Made by a program: the position numbers and the translations under genes | Source: Methylobacter sp. | GTDB taxonomy: Bacteria; Pseudomonadota; Gammaproteobacteria; Methylococcales; Methylomonadaceae | Assembly: GCF_023227905.1 (NCBI RefSeq) | Contig: NZ_JALOCF010000023.1 | Span: forward strand, 1 to 58,570 | DNA length: 58,570 nt | Direction: 5' to 3' | Notes under the pieces: generated by a model | Told to the model about the DNA's origin: nothing | The model's input: only the letters and a program-made list of their open reading frames with translations | The model's database searches: none | Shown: positions 32,749 through 41,494 of the stretch, in pieces | Numbering within the stretch: position 1 is the first letter of the stretch | Layout of the letters: the number at the start of each line of letters is the position of its first letter

Positions 32749-33948
32749 ATGTTATTCAGCAAGCCAAATCTTTTACCCATTTTACTGCTGATGTTGTGCA
32801 GCGGCTGTACCTATCAACAAATAGTCAAGACAAAATACCCGTTGTGGGGCGAAGAGCACACTCTGAATGCCGACGAAGCCGGTTCAATCCGGCATATGCA
32901 GATCCTCATGCCTGCCAGGCCGGATTCCGCCCGCGGCTGCCTGCTGATTGTCCACGGCATGAATGAACATGTCGGCCGCTATGGCGAGATTGCACGGCAC
33001 TTTTCCGACCGTTTTATTGTCGCGGGCATGGATATGACTGCGCATGGTTTGAGCAATACCGTGCTTAGGTCGGCGAGCAAAAGTATTGAAGCCGGCGCAC
33101 CGGCCTATGATGCCAGTTCTGCTTATCTTGAACAGGCGCAGCTTGGCGACTTGCAGCCTCTGCGAGATGACCTGAATCTGGCCTTAAATCATCTGCTCAA
33201 TCACTGCGATAAACTGTCGGCCAACAAATCCCTACCTGTGTTCATTCTGTCGCACAGCCTCGGTTCTCTGGTGAGCGCATCCTATTTGCTGCAATCAGGC
33301 AATGAAGCTATAAAACCGAGAATAAAAGGCATCATTTTCACCGGCCCGGCCTTTTCCGTTACCGAAGTTCCCGGCTGGCGAGGCTGGTTCCAGAATCCGG
33401 TTATCCGGTTTTCGCTTCATACTAACGAGCACTTCCTCAACCCGCACGACGAACCATTTCCCCTATTGCTGTTCAATCAGCTGCTGGCCTTGGTTACCGT
33501 CCCTTTGCAAGACGGTATTTTTGAACTGCTGTCATTGCCCGGTCTGCGCAATGTGTTTTCGCCGGCCAGCCCGCCATGGGTGGAAGAATACCTCAGCGAC
33601 TCAGAAGAACAGCGAATCCGTCAGCGTAATGACAATTACATCATGCACCGGAGTGTCTTACGTTATGTGTTGGGCATTGAAAAGGAAATTATTCAGTTCC
33701 GGCAGAACATGGCGAAGTTTACTACGCCCTACTTGCTCATTTACTCCGAATATGACCCGATTACGCCCGCGTGGGGAAGTACCGATTTCGCTGCCGTAAC
33801 GCGCGATAAACATGAACACAATGAACTGATGGTGCTAGCCGGAAAAAGCCATCACGAACAACTGTTTTCCACACCGGCTCTGCGTGAGCAAATTTTACGC
33901 AAAATTGACGACTGGCTGAAACAGCGACAGGAAAACGGGCAAGACTAA
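32749..33948 (+). CDS. Lipoprotein alpha/beta hydrolase, monoacylglycerol-lipase type
   Basis: A 399-residue serine hydrolase. The N-terminal signal ends in a lipobox LMLCSGC, so the protein is probably membrane-anchored by lipid. The core has LLIVHGMNEHVGRYGE (about 65-80, the HGxxEH motif of S33/Hydrolase_4 lysophospholipases), the nucleophile motif FILSHSLGSLVSA (about 164-176, S in HSLGS), the acid in SEYDPITP and the histidine in GKSHHEQL. It acts on lipids or lysophospholipids in the periplasm or outer membrane. It is a single gene facing the Nudix gene. Confidence 0.85.
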   Translation: MLFSKPNLLPILLLMLCSGCTYQQIVKTKYPLWGEEHTLNADEAGSIRHMQILMPARPDSARGCLLIVHGMNEHVGRYGEIARHFSDRFIVAGMDMTAHGLSNTVLRSASKSIEAGAPAYDASSAYLEQAQLGDLQPLRDDLNLALNHLLNHCDKLSANKSLPVFILSHSLGSLVSASYLLQSGNEAIKPRIKGIIFTGPAFSVTEVPGWRGWFQNPVIRFSLHTNEHFLNPHDEPFPLLLFNQLLALVTVPLQDGIFELLSLPGLRNVFSPASPPWVEEYLSDSEEQRIRQRNDNYIMHRSVLRYVLGIEKEIIQFRQNMAKFTTPYLLIYSEYDPITPAWGSTDFAAVTRDKHEHNELMVLAGKSHHEQLFSTPALREQILRKIDDWLKQRQENGQD

Positions 33949-33969
33949 CAGCGCATGATTCAAATGGAA

Positions 33970-34440
33970 TCAGTTGCTGCCGCGCTTCATGTAGGAGAAA
34001 TAAGCCCTGGCGTTCGGATGGACCTTAGCCAGATCGCCGCTTTCCGACACCCAGCGGTATTCGCTATGCTGATCCGTTGGCAGCTGCTTCAGGTTGATAT
34101 AAACCTGAAGTTCGTAAGCAAGAACAACGTAGTGAGTACTGATGCCCGGTATATGGGCAAAATTAGTCTGGTACTTATGAGTAAATGCGCCCAATAGCCG
34201 GGCCTGATCAATGGGGTAGGATTTCCCTAGCTCCGCCTTCGTTATTCTCAAAAACGCATCCTCGATTGATTCGTCCTTCCGGATTCGTCCTCCTGGCACA
34301 AACCACGTGCCCGCTGCCGGCTCATTGACCCGCATTCCCATGAGCAGCTCGTTATTCTCGGACCGGACCACAAGATCCAGCGATACCAACGGCGCATTCT
34401 TCACAACCCTCATAAACTCGTCGTCTTCAATCATTTCCAT
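33970..34440 (-). CDS. gmm: GDP-mannose mannosyl hydrolase, Nudix family
   Basis: A 156-residue Nudix enzyme. ATG 34440 taken; a TTG one codon earlier is the only nearby alternative. The Nudix-like box GGRIRKDESIEDAFLRITKAELG (about 51-73) has the GDPMH form in which the usual REUXEE glutamates are replaced, and TWFVPGGR precedes it. LVSLDLVVRSENNELL near the N-terminus and VVLAYELQV in the middle also fit GDP-mannose hydrolases, which release GDP and mannose. No capsule or LPS genes are close by. Confidence 0.85.
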   Translation of the reverse strand: MEMIEDDEFMRVVKNAPLVSLDLVVRSENNELLMGMRVNEPAAGTWFVPGGRIRKDESIEDAFLRITKAELGKSYPIDQARLLGAFTHKYQTNFAHIPGISTHYVVLAYELQVYINLKQLPTDQHSEYRWVSESGDLAKVHPNARAYFSYMKRGSN

Positions 34441-34566
34441 CAACCGGAATTAGTTAAGTTGAGTCGTCCTAAAACGCCAAGTCGGCTTCCACGCCCGAGC
34501 GCATGCATGTGGGAGCAGTGCCGCAATCCGTAATACCTAAGCAGCCTAGCAACCCCTCCAGCCGCA

Positions 34567-36108
34567 TCAGAATGAAATATCCCACTGCATCCGGGCTCTT
34601 TCTTCAGACTGCTCTACAAGCAGGACAGGATCTTCGACCCGTAAGTGGCTAATTTCAAAAGTCAGCTTATTGGAATGCCCTGAAAAGAACCAGTTAATTG
34701 CAGCCGAGACTTCCTGCTGAAGGTCATTTGACCGGTCAGCGTTGGGGTCGACGAAGGCGTACCGGACAGCGAATTCGAGTTGCCTAGGCACGGCCTGGAC
34801 CAGCGCATGAGGGAAATAACCTGCTTGGACATAAGCTCCGAAAAGGTCGGTCTTTTTTGTCGGATCGGCTTCGGATTTAAGCGTATCGTCAACCTGCTTC
34901 CAGTGGTACTCATTTTGCAGCGAGAACCCGAGCCATTTGAAACGGAATTCTTCCATTGCCTGGTTGACCCGGAACTGGCCCGGCCTACCCAAGGCAAAAC
35001 CGGGCAACGCGCGGCAGCTGTCGCTCGCTGTCTCAAAGGCGGTGCATCTGCTTTTATTGGTGGCTCCGGCAAAGGCCAAGCTGGCAGCCGGTTGTTCATG
35101 AAACTCGACATCCGACTGGGAAAATTCCAGCTCTTTGCCCAAGAAGTTCCACTGCAAACGGCCGGTATACATCATGTTGTCATCGTCATTGTTGCGCTCA
35201 CCCACGCCTAGCCCGGTAAAGACGCCGGCGGCATAGCTGAAGTCGTACCATTCGCCGGGAAAGACGCGCCCGAACAACTGCGCGCCTTGTTGCCGGTCGA
35301 CAGTGAAGATGTCATTAATCAGGGAGCGGTTAGCAAATTGTTGCCGGCCTGAGGATGTGACCCGCTCATCATTCCAGAGCACCTTGCCGCGACCGAGCCG
35401 AAGCTGCGCCTCGGAGAATTTGCTGACGTCCAGGTAAAAATCGCGCAAGACCGGCTGGCTCCAGTCGTATTGCATATAATATTTGAGCCAGGGCCAATAA
35501 GCGTGCCCGCCGACCTTAAACCGGGCTCTGCGCACCATGAAAGAACTTTGGTCGCGGTCCAGATCGGCAAGCGTGCGTGGGTCGCTATCGAACGGGTTGG
35601 CATAGCGGAACTGCAACCGGTTCTGAATCTGCATGGAAAATTTGCCGTTATCCGTTTTGAATTCGAAACCTTTATCGCCGTAGCTGACGGTAGCGGGAAA
35701 TTTTTCAAGCGCTTTGGATTTTGTTTGTTCAGGCTTTTTTTCTTCTCCGGCTTGGGCTGGCGGCTTATCCGAAACAACCGGCAACGTTTTTTCCGACGCC
35801 GCAACCGCTACCGGAGGAGTCGACTCCAGTTTTTCGAGTTGTTTCAGTTTGTCATCCAACGCCTTTAACTTGGCGTCTAACCGGTTTTCTATGACCGCAA
35901 GCTCCTGCTTTTTCTGTTCCAGACTCTCAATAGATTGCAAAGTATTCAGCTTGATTTTGCCCTTGCCCGGTTCAGTGACAATCTGTTTGGTCTCAGGGTC
36001 AAAGTAGAGTTCCATCGCTTGAGAATTTGCGGCTGTTACGGATAAGCTGTTCAACACACAGAATAGTGCGGCTGATACTATTAGCGGGGCGGAGGTTATC
36101 ATCTTCAT
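34567..36108 (-). CDS. OprP/OprO-type phosphate-selective porin
   Basis: A 513-residue outer-membrane porin. A signal peptide (about 1-26) is followed by a coiled coil (SIESLEQKKQELAVIENRLD, about 58-105) and a proline/alanine linker, as seen in trimeric OprP-like proteins. The barrel begins at GFEFKTDNGKFSMQIQNRLQ (about 147-166) and ends in phenylalanine (MQWDISF), the usual outer-membrane sorting signal. The family passes phosphate or polyphosphate. A phosphate role suits the nearby PhoX-like gene, although I find no clear Pho box in front of this gene. Confidence 0.82.
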   Translation of the reverse strand: MKMITSAPLIVSAALFCVLNSLSVTAANSQAMELYFDPETKQIVTEPGKGKIKLNTLQSIESLEQKKQELAVIENRLDAKLKALDDKLKQLEKLESTPPVAVAASEKTLPVVSDKPPAQAGEEKKPEQTKSKALEKFPATVSYGDKGFEFKTDNGKFSMQIQNRLQFRYANPFDSDPRTLADLDRDQSSFMVRRARFKVGGHAYWPWLKYYMQYDWSQPVLRDFYLDVSKFSEAQLRLGRGKVLWNDERVTSSGRQQFANRSLINDIFTVDRQQGAQLFGRVFPGEWYDFSYAAGVFTGLGVGERNNDDDNMMYTGRLQWNFLGKELEFSQSDVEFHEQPAASLAFAGATNKSRCTAFETASDSCRALPGFALGRPGQFRVNQAMEEFRFKWLGFSLQNEYHWKQVDDTLKSEADPTKKTDLFGAYVQAGYFPHALVQAVPRQLEFAVRYAFVDPNADRSNDLQQEVSAAINWFFSGHSNKLTFEISHLRVEDPVLLVEQSEERARMQWDISF

Positions 36109-36348
36109 ATTGTTTTTTTCAATTTGATTAGGCGGACAATATTGAGATACAGATTCATTTAAACTGACCGGCGTGGATTCTACCCTGCCTCTAACACAGG
36201 CGCTAGAAATTTACCCTCAAAATAATCATAAATAATGACTGATAGACCTTAACGCCTGGGTCTGAACCCGGCAATCATACGGCTTCTTGCTTTTACTCAT
36301 AAAATGTCCCATGACCTATTTTTAAATTGAGCTCCAACCTGATTAATG

Positions 36349-36621
36349 ACTGATGTTACGCACGGATGTTTTTTACCCCTGTATGCCGCGCCGAGCCCGA
36401 GCACCGGAGCTTTTGCCGAGGCGAAGCACAAATTCGCCTGGAGCGAATTTGAACAGCCATAAGGCTGGCCCGCACAGGGCGAAAACCAAGGAGGGTTTTC
36501 GTAGCGAAAAGTAACTCGCCCTCGGGTGCGAGAACCCGATTAAAAATAAACCGTCGCGGCAGCGACACTTTAATAAAAAATGCTAATGCCGTCTAAATTC
36601 GAACAACTGCGTAACATCAGT
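36349..36621. mobile_element. 273-bp MITE with 14-bp terminal inverted repeats
   Basis: ACTGATGTTACGCA at 36349-36362 is repeated exactly, inverted, as TGCGTAACATCAGT at 36608-36621. No transposase frame lies inside. The interior folds into at least four hairpins: 36430-36450 (AAATTCGC/GCGAATTT), 36480-36501 (CGAAAACC/GGTTTTCG), 36515-36532 and 36553-36566. No clear target duplication is seen at the edges. It would need a transposase in trans. Confidence 0.75.
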
Positions 36622-36683
36622 TATATAGAATATTTTGTGTTTAACCTTCGTAAATCTATCGTGCCTGTAACAGTCCCATAAAA

Positions 36684-36934
36684 ATGCTTTTGATCATCGA
36701 TGATAGCAAGGTTTCAAGAATGTTAATCCGCGCACATATTCTTGCCCAACGCCTCGAATGGGCAATTTATTATGAAGCCGTCTGCGGCGAAGAGATAAAA
36801 GCCCCCTTTACCCGGAAAACGACGACAACCTGCTAAACACGGCTGACGCGGCGCTCTATCAAGCTAAGCTGAAGAGCCGCAACCGATGCATTTTTCTTCC
36901 GCTTTGCGTAGTCGAAGAATATCTGGAACAATAG
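36684..36934 (+). pseudogene. Remnant of a response regulator-GGDEF diguanylate cyclase
   Basis: Frame one starts MLLIIDDSKVSRMLIRAHIL, the beginning of a receiver domain with its acidic pair, and stops after about 50 codons. A second frame then reads LLNTADAALYQAKLKSRNRC up to a stop at 36934, the typical last helix of a GGDEF domain. The middle (rest of receiver and the GGDEF core) is deleted. The remnant sits 62 bases after the MITE. Confidence 0.7.
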
Positions 36935-37038
36935 AGAGCACCCGCCCGACCAAACTCAACATCATGATCCTGACGAAATATGACGATTGAGCCTAACAAC
37001 CGATTAAACCCAAGTTAAATTTTATTCAGTCTCATCGT

Positions 37039-38496
37039 ATGAAATTCAAACCATCCGCTATAACACTGGCCTTAAGCCTTGCTCTCTTCCCAGCTTCGCA
37101 ACAGGCTGTTGAGATTAGCAAAATCGAACTGCCTGACATGGGCGACTCTTCCGGTACCCTGATTACGCCCGCCGAGGAAAAAGAGTTTGGCGAAGCGTTT
37201 TTCCGCAGCCTGCATTCGCAAATTTCCATCAATCAGGACGCTGAAATTCAGCAATACATTCAAACTATTGGTGAACGGCTGGCAGCCAATAGCGATGCGC
37301 CCAGCAACCCGTTTCATTTTTTTGTGGTGATGGAAAAGGACATCAACGCTTTTGCGGGACCTGGCGGCTATATCGGTGTAAATTCCGGGTTAATTTTAAT
37401 CACCGAAGCTGAAAGCGAATTGGCATCGGTTATGGCGCACGAAATTGGCCACGTTACCCAGCGCCATTTGTACCGTTCTTACGAGGCCGCCAGCCGCCTG
37501 TCCATCCCGACTGCCGCCGCGACCTTGGCCGCGATCCTGCTAGGCACCCAATCTCCGGCTCTGGGACAAGCGGCGATAGTCGCTATTCAAGCCGGTAACG
37601 TGCAGTTCCAGATCGACTTCACGCGCGAACACGAGGCGGAAGCTGACCGCGTCGGGATGCAAACGCTAGCAAGCTCGCAATACGACCCGCGCAGCATGCC
37701 CACTTTTTTCGAGCGCCTGCAACAATCCAGCCGCTATTACGGCCAGAACATTCCCGAGTTTTTGAGAACTCACCCGGTTACCGCGTCACGTATTTCCGAC
37801 ACACGCGGCCGCGCCGAAACCTATCCCTATAAACAATATCCCGACTCACTCGGCTACCAGTTAACCAAAGCAAAAATCCGTGTCTTAACCAGCACTGACA
37901 ATGCCGAGACGCTTAAATACTTTAAAAGCAGATCAACTCAAGGCACTCCCGAACAACGCACCGTTGCCCGCTACGGACTTGGGCTGAGCGCGCTTAACTC
38001 GCAAAAGTTCACTGAAGCGGAAACAATTTTCCAAGAGTTGAGCAAGGAATACCCAAATCAGGCTCAATATCTAACCGCACTTGCCCGCACCGCGCTGGAT
38101 TCCAAAAACTACAGTACAGCGCTGGCCCGATATAAAAAGCTAACCGAACAATTTCCGGCTAACGAGGCCATTAAGCTTGAATATATTACGTCTCTGCTAA
38201 AAGCCGGTAGCGCCGATCTGGCGCGGAAGAACTTATTTCAGTTGAGACCTAAAACCCAACAACAACCGATTTATTCACAGTTATTGGCACAAGCGTACAG
38301 CGACTTAAACCAACCCGCCGAATCTCATCGTTATCTTGCGGAATACTACTACGCAACGGGGCAAACCCGGGATGCTATCCTGCAAATAAAACTGGCTCAA
38401 AAATCCAAAGGCCTTAATTTGCAGCTATCCGCCATCCTTAATGACCGGCTCAACTTCTTTGTCAATGAGGAAGAAGAGGCTAGACGCAACAGGTAA
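37039..38496 (+). CDS. bepA: M48 metalloprotease with TPR repeats, BepA-like
   Basis: A 485-residue periplasmic protein. Signal peptide about 1-23 (ending SQQAVE). The M48 domain has the HEIGH zinc motif at 134-138 and the third ligand region REHEAEADRVG (about 197-207). The C-terminal half is built of TPR repeats (YGLGLSALNSQKFTEAETIF; YLTALARTALDSKNYSTALA). BepA assists outer-membrane protein assembly with BAM and LptD and degrades stalled ones. Length and domain order match the family. It stands alone with a terminator candidate downstream. Confidence 0.92.
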   Translation: MKFKPSAITLALSLALFPASQQAVEISKIELPDMGDSSGTLITPAEEKEFGEAFFRSLHSQISINQDAEIQQYIQTIGERLAANSDAPSNPFHFFVVMEKDINAFAGPGGYIGVNSGLILITEAESELASVMAHEIGHVTQRHLYRSYEAASRLSIPTAAATLAAILLGTQSPALGQAAIVAIQAGNVQFQIDFTREHEAEADRVGMQTLASSQYDPRSMPTFFERLQQSSRYYGQNIPEFLRTHPVTASRISDTRGRAETYPYKQYPDSLGYQLTKAKIRVLTSTDNAETLKYFKSRSTQGTPEQRTVARYGLGLSALNSQKFTEAETIFQELSKEYPNQAQYLTALARTALDSKNYSTALARYKKLTEQFPANEAIKLEYITSLLKAGSADLARKNLFQLRPKTQQQPIYSQLLAQAYSDLNQPAESHRYLAEYYYATGQTRDAILQIKLAQKSKGLNLQLSAILNDRLNFFVNEEEEARRNR

Positions 38497-38703
38497 AATC
38501 CTGAATATAACCTGAATAAAAAGCACTACTTGCCTGTTATTTTGTGTATTAGCAGCGTCTAAAATTCCGTAATAAACTGTATTTATTACACATTTCCAGT
38601 AGGCTTGTATTTTTCCCGCTAAACCTTACTTTTTAAATAGACAACGAGAACTCATTTGCATAGAATTCGCACCAGCTTAAGGGACTGGGCTCGGTTTAAT
38701 TAC

Positions 38704-38731
38704 CGACTAAGAGGAGGAATTTAGTCTTTTT
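38704..38731 (+). terminator. Candidate terminator
   Basis: GACTAA and TTAGTC flank a short loop and are followed by six T residues. It lies about 200 bases after bepA, so it may end that message or a small RNA in between. Confidence 0.5.
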
Positions 38732-38821
38732 TAGGCTAGCTGATAATAATAATAAAATAAGTGATACTGCTTGGGTCAAGTTGCAACGACAACTCAATAA
38801 TAATAATAACAGCACTCAACA

Positions 38822-38845
38822 CGCCCGCTTTATGCGGGCTTTTTA
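38822..38845 (+). terminator. Rho-independent terminator
   Basis: GCCCGC-tttat-GCGGGC with a run of five T residues. No gene on the plus strand ends near it apart from bepA, 330 bases back. It could also serve the TonB receptor message on the other strand. Confidence 0.7.
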
Positions 38846-38883
38846 TTGCCCAAAAAAAGACAAAGGGCGAAAGGCGCAAATCC

Positions 38884-38941
38884 CCTTCACCCTTCACCCT
38901 TCACCCTTCACCCTTCAGCTTTAGCTTTAGCTTTAGCTTTA
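38884..38941. repeat. Two adjoining simple tandem repeats
   Basis: Four full copies and a partial copy of the heptamer CCTTCAC (38884-38917) are followed by four copies of the hexamer GCTTTA (38918-38941). They are noncoding and end about 20 bases past the TonB receptor stop. AAT microsatellite runs also occur upstream near 38745 and 38800. Confidence 0.85.
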
Positions 38942-38959
38942 GCCTTTAGCCTTTTTCAT

Positions 38960-41287
38960 CTACATACTCAACCTTACCCCAATCCAACCCGCTCTAGGCG
39001 CGCCGGGCGATACAAAGCGGTTATTGTCAAACTGCGGGAATACTTCGTCAGCCTGACCATAAACACCAAAGGTGTTGTAATTCGTATCGAAGATGTTATC
39101 GACCCGACCGAATAGCGCAAAATTCTTGGTGACCTTGTACTCCGCCTTGGCATTAAACAGCCAGTAGCCGGATAGCGGTTTGGTGGAATTGGCCTCATCG
39201 CCCCTGAAATACTTATTGCCACTATAGATGCCGTCAATACCCAACGACACGCGCTGCCATAAATCGACGCCCAACGCAGCCTTATAGATATGCTCCGGGA
39301 TACCTGGAATTCTGTCGCCTTTGGTAACCGCCATCGCCTCGTCAGTATCCAGCGGATTTTGGATATCGAAACCGTCCATAAACCGGGCATTCAAATAGGT
39401 ATAGTTGGTCGTAAAATGCCAGTCGTCAATGTTGCTGAACAACTGCGGATAATTGACGGTCGTTCCTGCTTCGATGCCGTAGCGGCGGGTCTTGCCGACA
39501 TTATCGAAATAACCTTGACTGATCAGGCCGCTGGAAGCATCGCGACGGAAAATAATGTCATTGTTATTAATAGTGTGGAAATAGCCCAGATTCCATTTCA
39601 AATCGCCCTTGCCCAGCAGCTCATCCAAATCTCCCCTGAAACCGCCTTCCCAGGTTTTGGCAACCACCTGTTCCAGAGGCGGATCAGCCACAAACGAGTT
39701 TGGCAGTTTACACGGCGCCGTCGGATCGGCGCAGCTTAATTCCATCGGCGTTGGCGCGCGGGCCGACTCGCTGTAGCTGCCGTACACGTTCAGGTTATCC
39801 CTGATTTGATAAGTCAACCCGGCGGAAGGGTTAAGCCGCTCAAAGGTGTGCGAACCGTCCAGGGTATTTGCACCGTTTATATACTTGTCTTCCATGTTGA
39901 TATGGCTGTAGTTGTAACGCCCCGCTACGGTTGCCGTCAGGGCATCGGTAATGGAAAAGCTGTCGGTCAGGAATACGCCCACCGTTGAAGTATTGGTATG
40001 CAAGCGAACCCTGGATTCATCGACAAGAATCCCGCTTTGCGTTGAGCCCCGGGTATCGGTCAGCGAACCCAGCTCGGTGTCAGAACCGAAATGCACCTCG
40101 GCATAATCGTAACTGGTGCCCACAGTCAGGTTGTTTTTATGCTTAAACAAGTCCTGGGCGAACACCGACTGCAACGTGCCGCCACGGCTGCGCATGTAGG
40201 TTTGGCTGGTGTTGTTGGTTGCGCCTTCGACTGCGTCAGTGGCGAGTACATTATTACCGTTGATGTCCACAACCGCTTCTTCATCCGGATCGTCCTCAGG
40301 GTCTTCACATAAAAGCCCGGCATTGCCTCCGAATTCGCAGTCATCATAATCGCTGTTATCGCCGTTAAAGGTCTTGATCCGATTCTGCCTGAAATAGGCG
40401 TTGCCGCTGACTTCAATGTCATCGGCCACATCATAACTGCCTGCCAGTTCGGAAAAAAACATGCGCGTAATGGTCTGGTCGGGATGGGTGAACACCGCCG
40501 CCCGGTTCTGCTCCTGCAACTGGACCGGCACCGCGCCATTACCTCGCATATCGTTATCATTGCCGCCCAGGGTCAGATCCAAAGACCCCTTATCGCCGCG
40601 CCAGCTCAAAGTACCGAATGCCTGATCGGCCTTGGTCGGTGAAAAATCCCGCCAGCCGTCTTCCTCAAAGTGATGCAAGTCTACAAAATAGCCCCAAGTG
40701 CCGTTATTCCAGCCGCTGCTTAACTCCTCTGAGTGCCTGCCCCAGGAGCCGCCGTAAACTTCCAATTCATGCTTGGGCGCAGAGAAGCCGGTTTTGGTTT
40801 TGATTGAAATGGCGCCGCCCAAACTGTTCAGGCCGTACACCGGGTTGGAGCCCGGATATAAAGCCATCGAATCGATCGCGCCTTCGGGAATCAAATCCCA
40901 ATTGACGGTGTCGCCAAACGGTTCGTTAAAGCGGACGCCGTTGACATAGGTCGATAAGCCTTGCGGCAAGCCGAGCAATGGCGAAGCGACAAAGCCGCGA
41001 TAGGAAACGTCCGGCTGCAACGGGTTATTTTGCGCTTCATTAATATGTACGCTGCCCAGGTAGCGGCTGATGTATTCAGCCAACGTGATGCTTTGAGCCT
41101 TTTCCAGTTGTTCGGAAGACACGCTTTGGATGTTGGCCGGCACTTTACTGGCGGCAACTCCACTATCCTGTAACGGTGTTACGCCGACCACGTCGAGAAT
41201 ACCCAGATCCTGCGGCTTATCTTTGGCCACAACCGCTCCGGCCGCCGTCAGGCTTAGTCCGAGCATTGTGCATGCAATTTTTTTCAT
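38960..41287 (-). CDS. TonB-dependent outer-membrane receptor
   Basis: A 775-residue receptor. ATG 41287 has GGAGGAAAGA upstream. After a signal peptide (about 1-21) a possible TonB box (ILDVVGV) and a plug domain follow, with VSYRGFVASPLLGLPQGLS, YVNGVRFNEPFGD and the plug motif YPGSNPVYGLNSLGGAISIK. The barrel has the usual aromatic strands and ends WIGVRLSM. By plug sequence it resembles TonB receptors of unknown ligand that are often called iron receptors; the ligand is not clear. The next genes on the other strand are metal transporters, which hints at a metal or metallophore ligand. Confidence 0.88.
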   Translation of the reverse strand: MKKIACTMLGLSLTAAGAVVAKDKPQDLGILDVVGVTPLQDSGVAASKVPANIQSVSSEQLEKAQSITLAEYISRYLGSVHINEAQNNPLQPDVSYRGFVASPLLGLPQGLSTYVNGVRFNEPFGDTVNWDLIPEGAIDSMALYPGSNPVYGLNSLGGAISIKTKTGFSAPKHELEVYGGSWGRHSEELSSGWNNGTWGYFVDLHHFEEDGWRDFSPTKADQAFGTLSWRGDKGSLDLTLGGNDNDMRGNGAVPVQLQEQNRAAVFTHPDQTITRMFFSELAGSYDVADDIEVSGNAYFRQNRIKTFNGDNSDYDDCEFGGNAGLLCEDPEDDPDEEAVVDINGNNVLATDAVEGATNNTSQTYMRSRGGTLQSVFAQDLFKHKNNLTVGTSYDYAEVHFGSDTELGSLTDTRGSTQSGILVDESRVRLHTNTSTVGVFLTDSFSITDALTATVAGRYNYSHINMEDKYINGANTLDGSHTFERLNPSAGLTYQIRDNLNVYGSYSESARAPTPMELSCADPTAPCKLPNSFVADPPLEQVVAKTWEGGFRGDLDELLGKGDLKWNLGYFHTINNNDIIFRRDASSGLISQGYFDNVGKTRRYGIEAGTTVNYPQLFSNIDDWHFTTNYTYLNARFMDGFDIQNPLDTDEAMAVTKGDRIPGIPEHIYKAALGVDLWQRVSLGIDGIYSGNKYFRGDEANSTKPLSGYWLFNAKAEYKVTKNFALFGRVDNIFDTNYNTFGVYGQADEVFPQFDNNRFVSPGAPRAGWIGVRLSM

Positions 41288-41439
41288 TCTTTCCTCCAAT
41301 TAAATAACTCCCCATGATAGCCAAACCGTCACTACGGCACTAGACAACAGCCGACAAAAGGAAATATTCCTGACTCTAGGCAAAGTGCCGAAACCACTTA
41401 TGAATACTGAATATGCCTCCCGGTAATCCGCCACAAACA

Positions 41440-41467
41440 CCCCAAGCTTTGGGGATTTGGTTATAAT
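41440..41467 (+). promoter_or_regulatory. Possible promoter with palindrome upstream of the ZIP gene
   Basis: A perfect -10 TATAAT at 41462-41467, 28 bases before the ATG, is preceded by the palindrome CCCCAA-gct-TTGGGG at 41440-41454. No good -35 is visible, so an activator or repressor acting at the palindrome is possible. Confidence 0.35.
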
Positions 41468-41494
41468 GCTTGAGGGATATTCCAAAACAAGCTG

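Noticed and set aside
34567..36300. Pho box in front of the OprP-like porin gene
   Set aside because: A CTGTAT and a TTGTCC occur upstream but with 13-base spacing, not 11, so I do not call a PhoB site there.
38846..39115. Plus-strand open frame across the tandem repeats and the TonB receptor 3' end
   Set aside because: Its translation is made of repeat-encoded HPSPFT and LALALA runs, then the antisense of the receptor. No family and no start signal.
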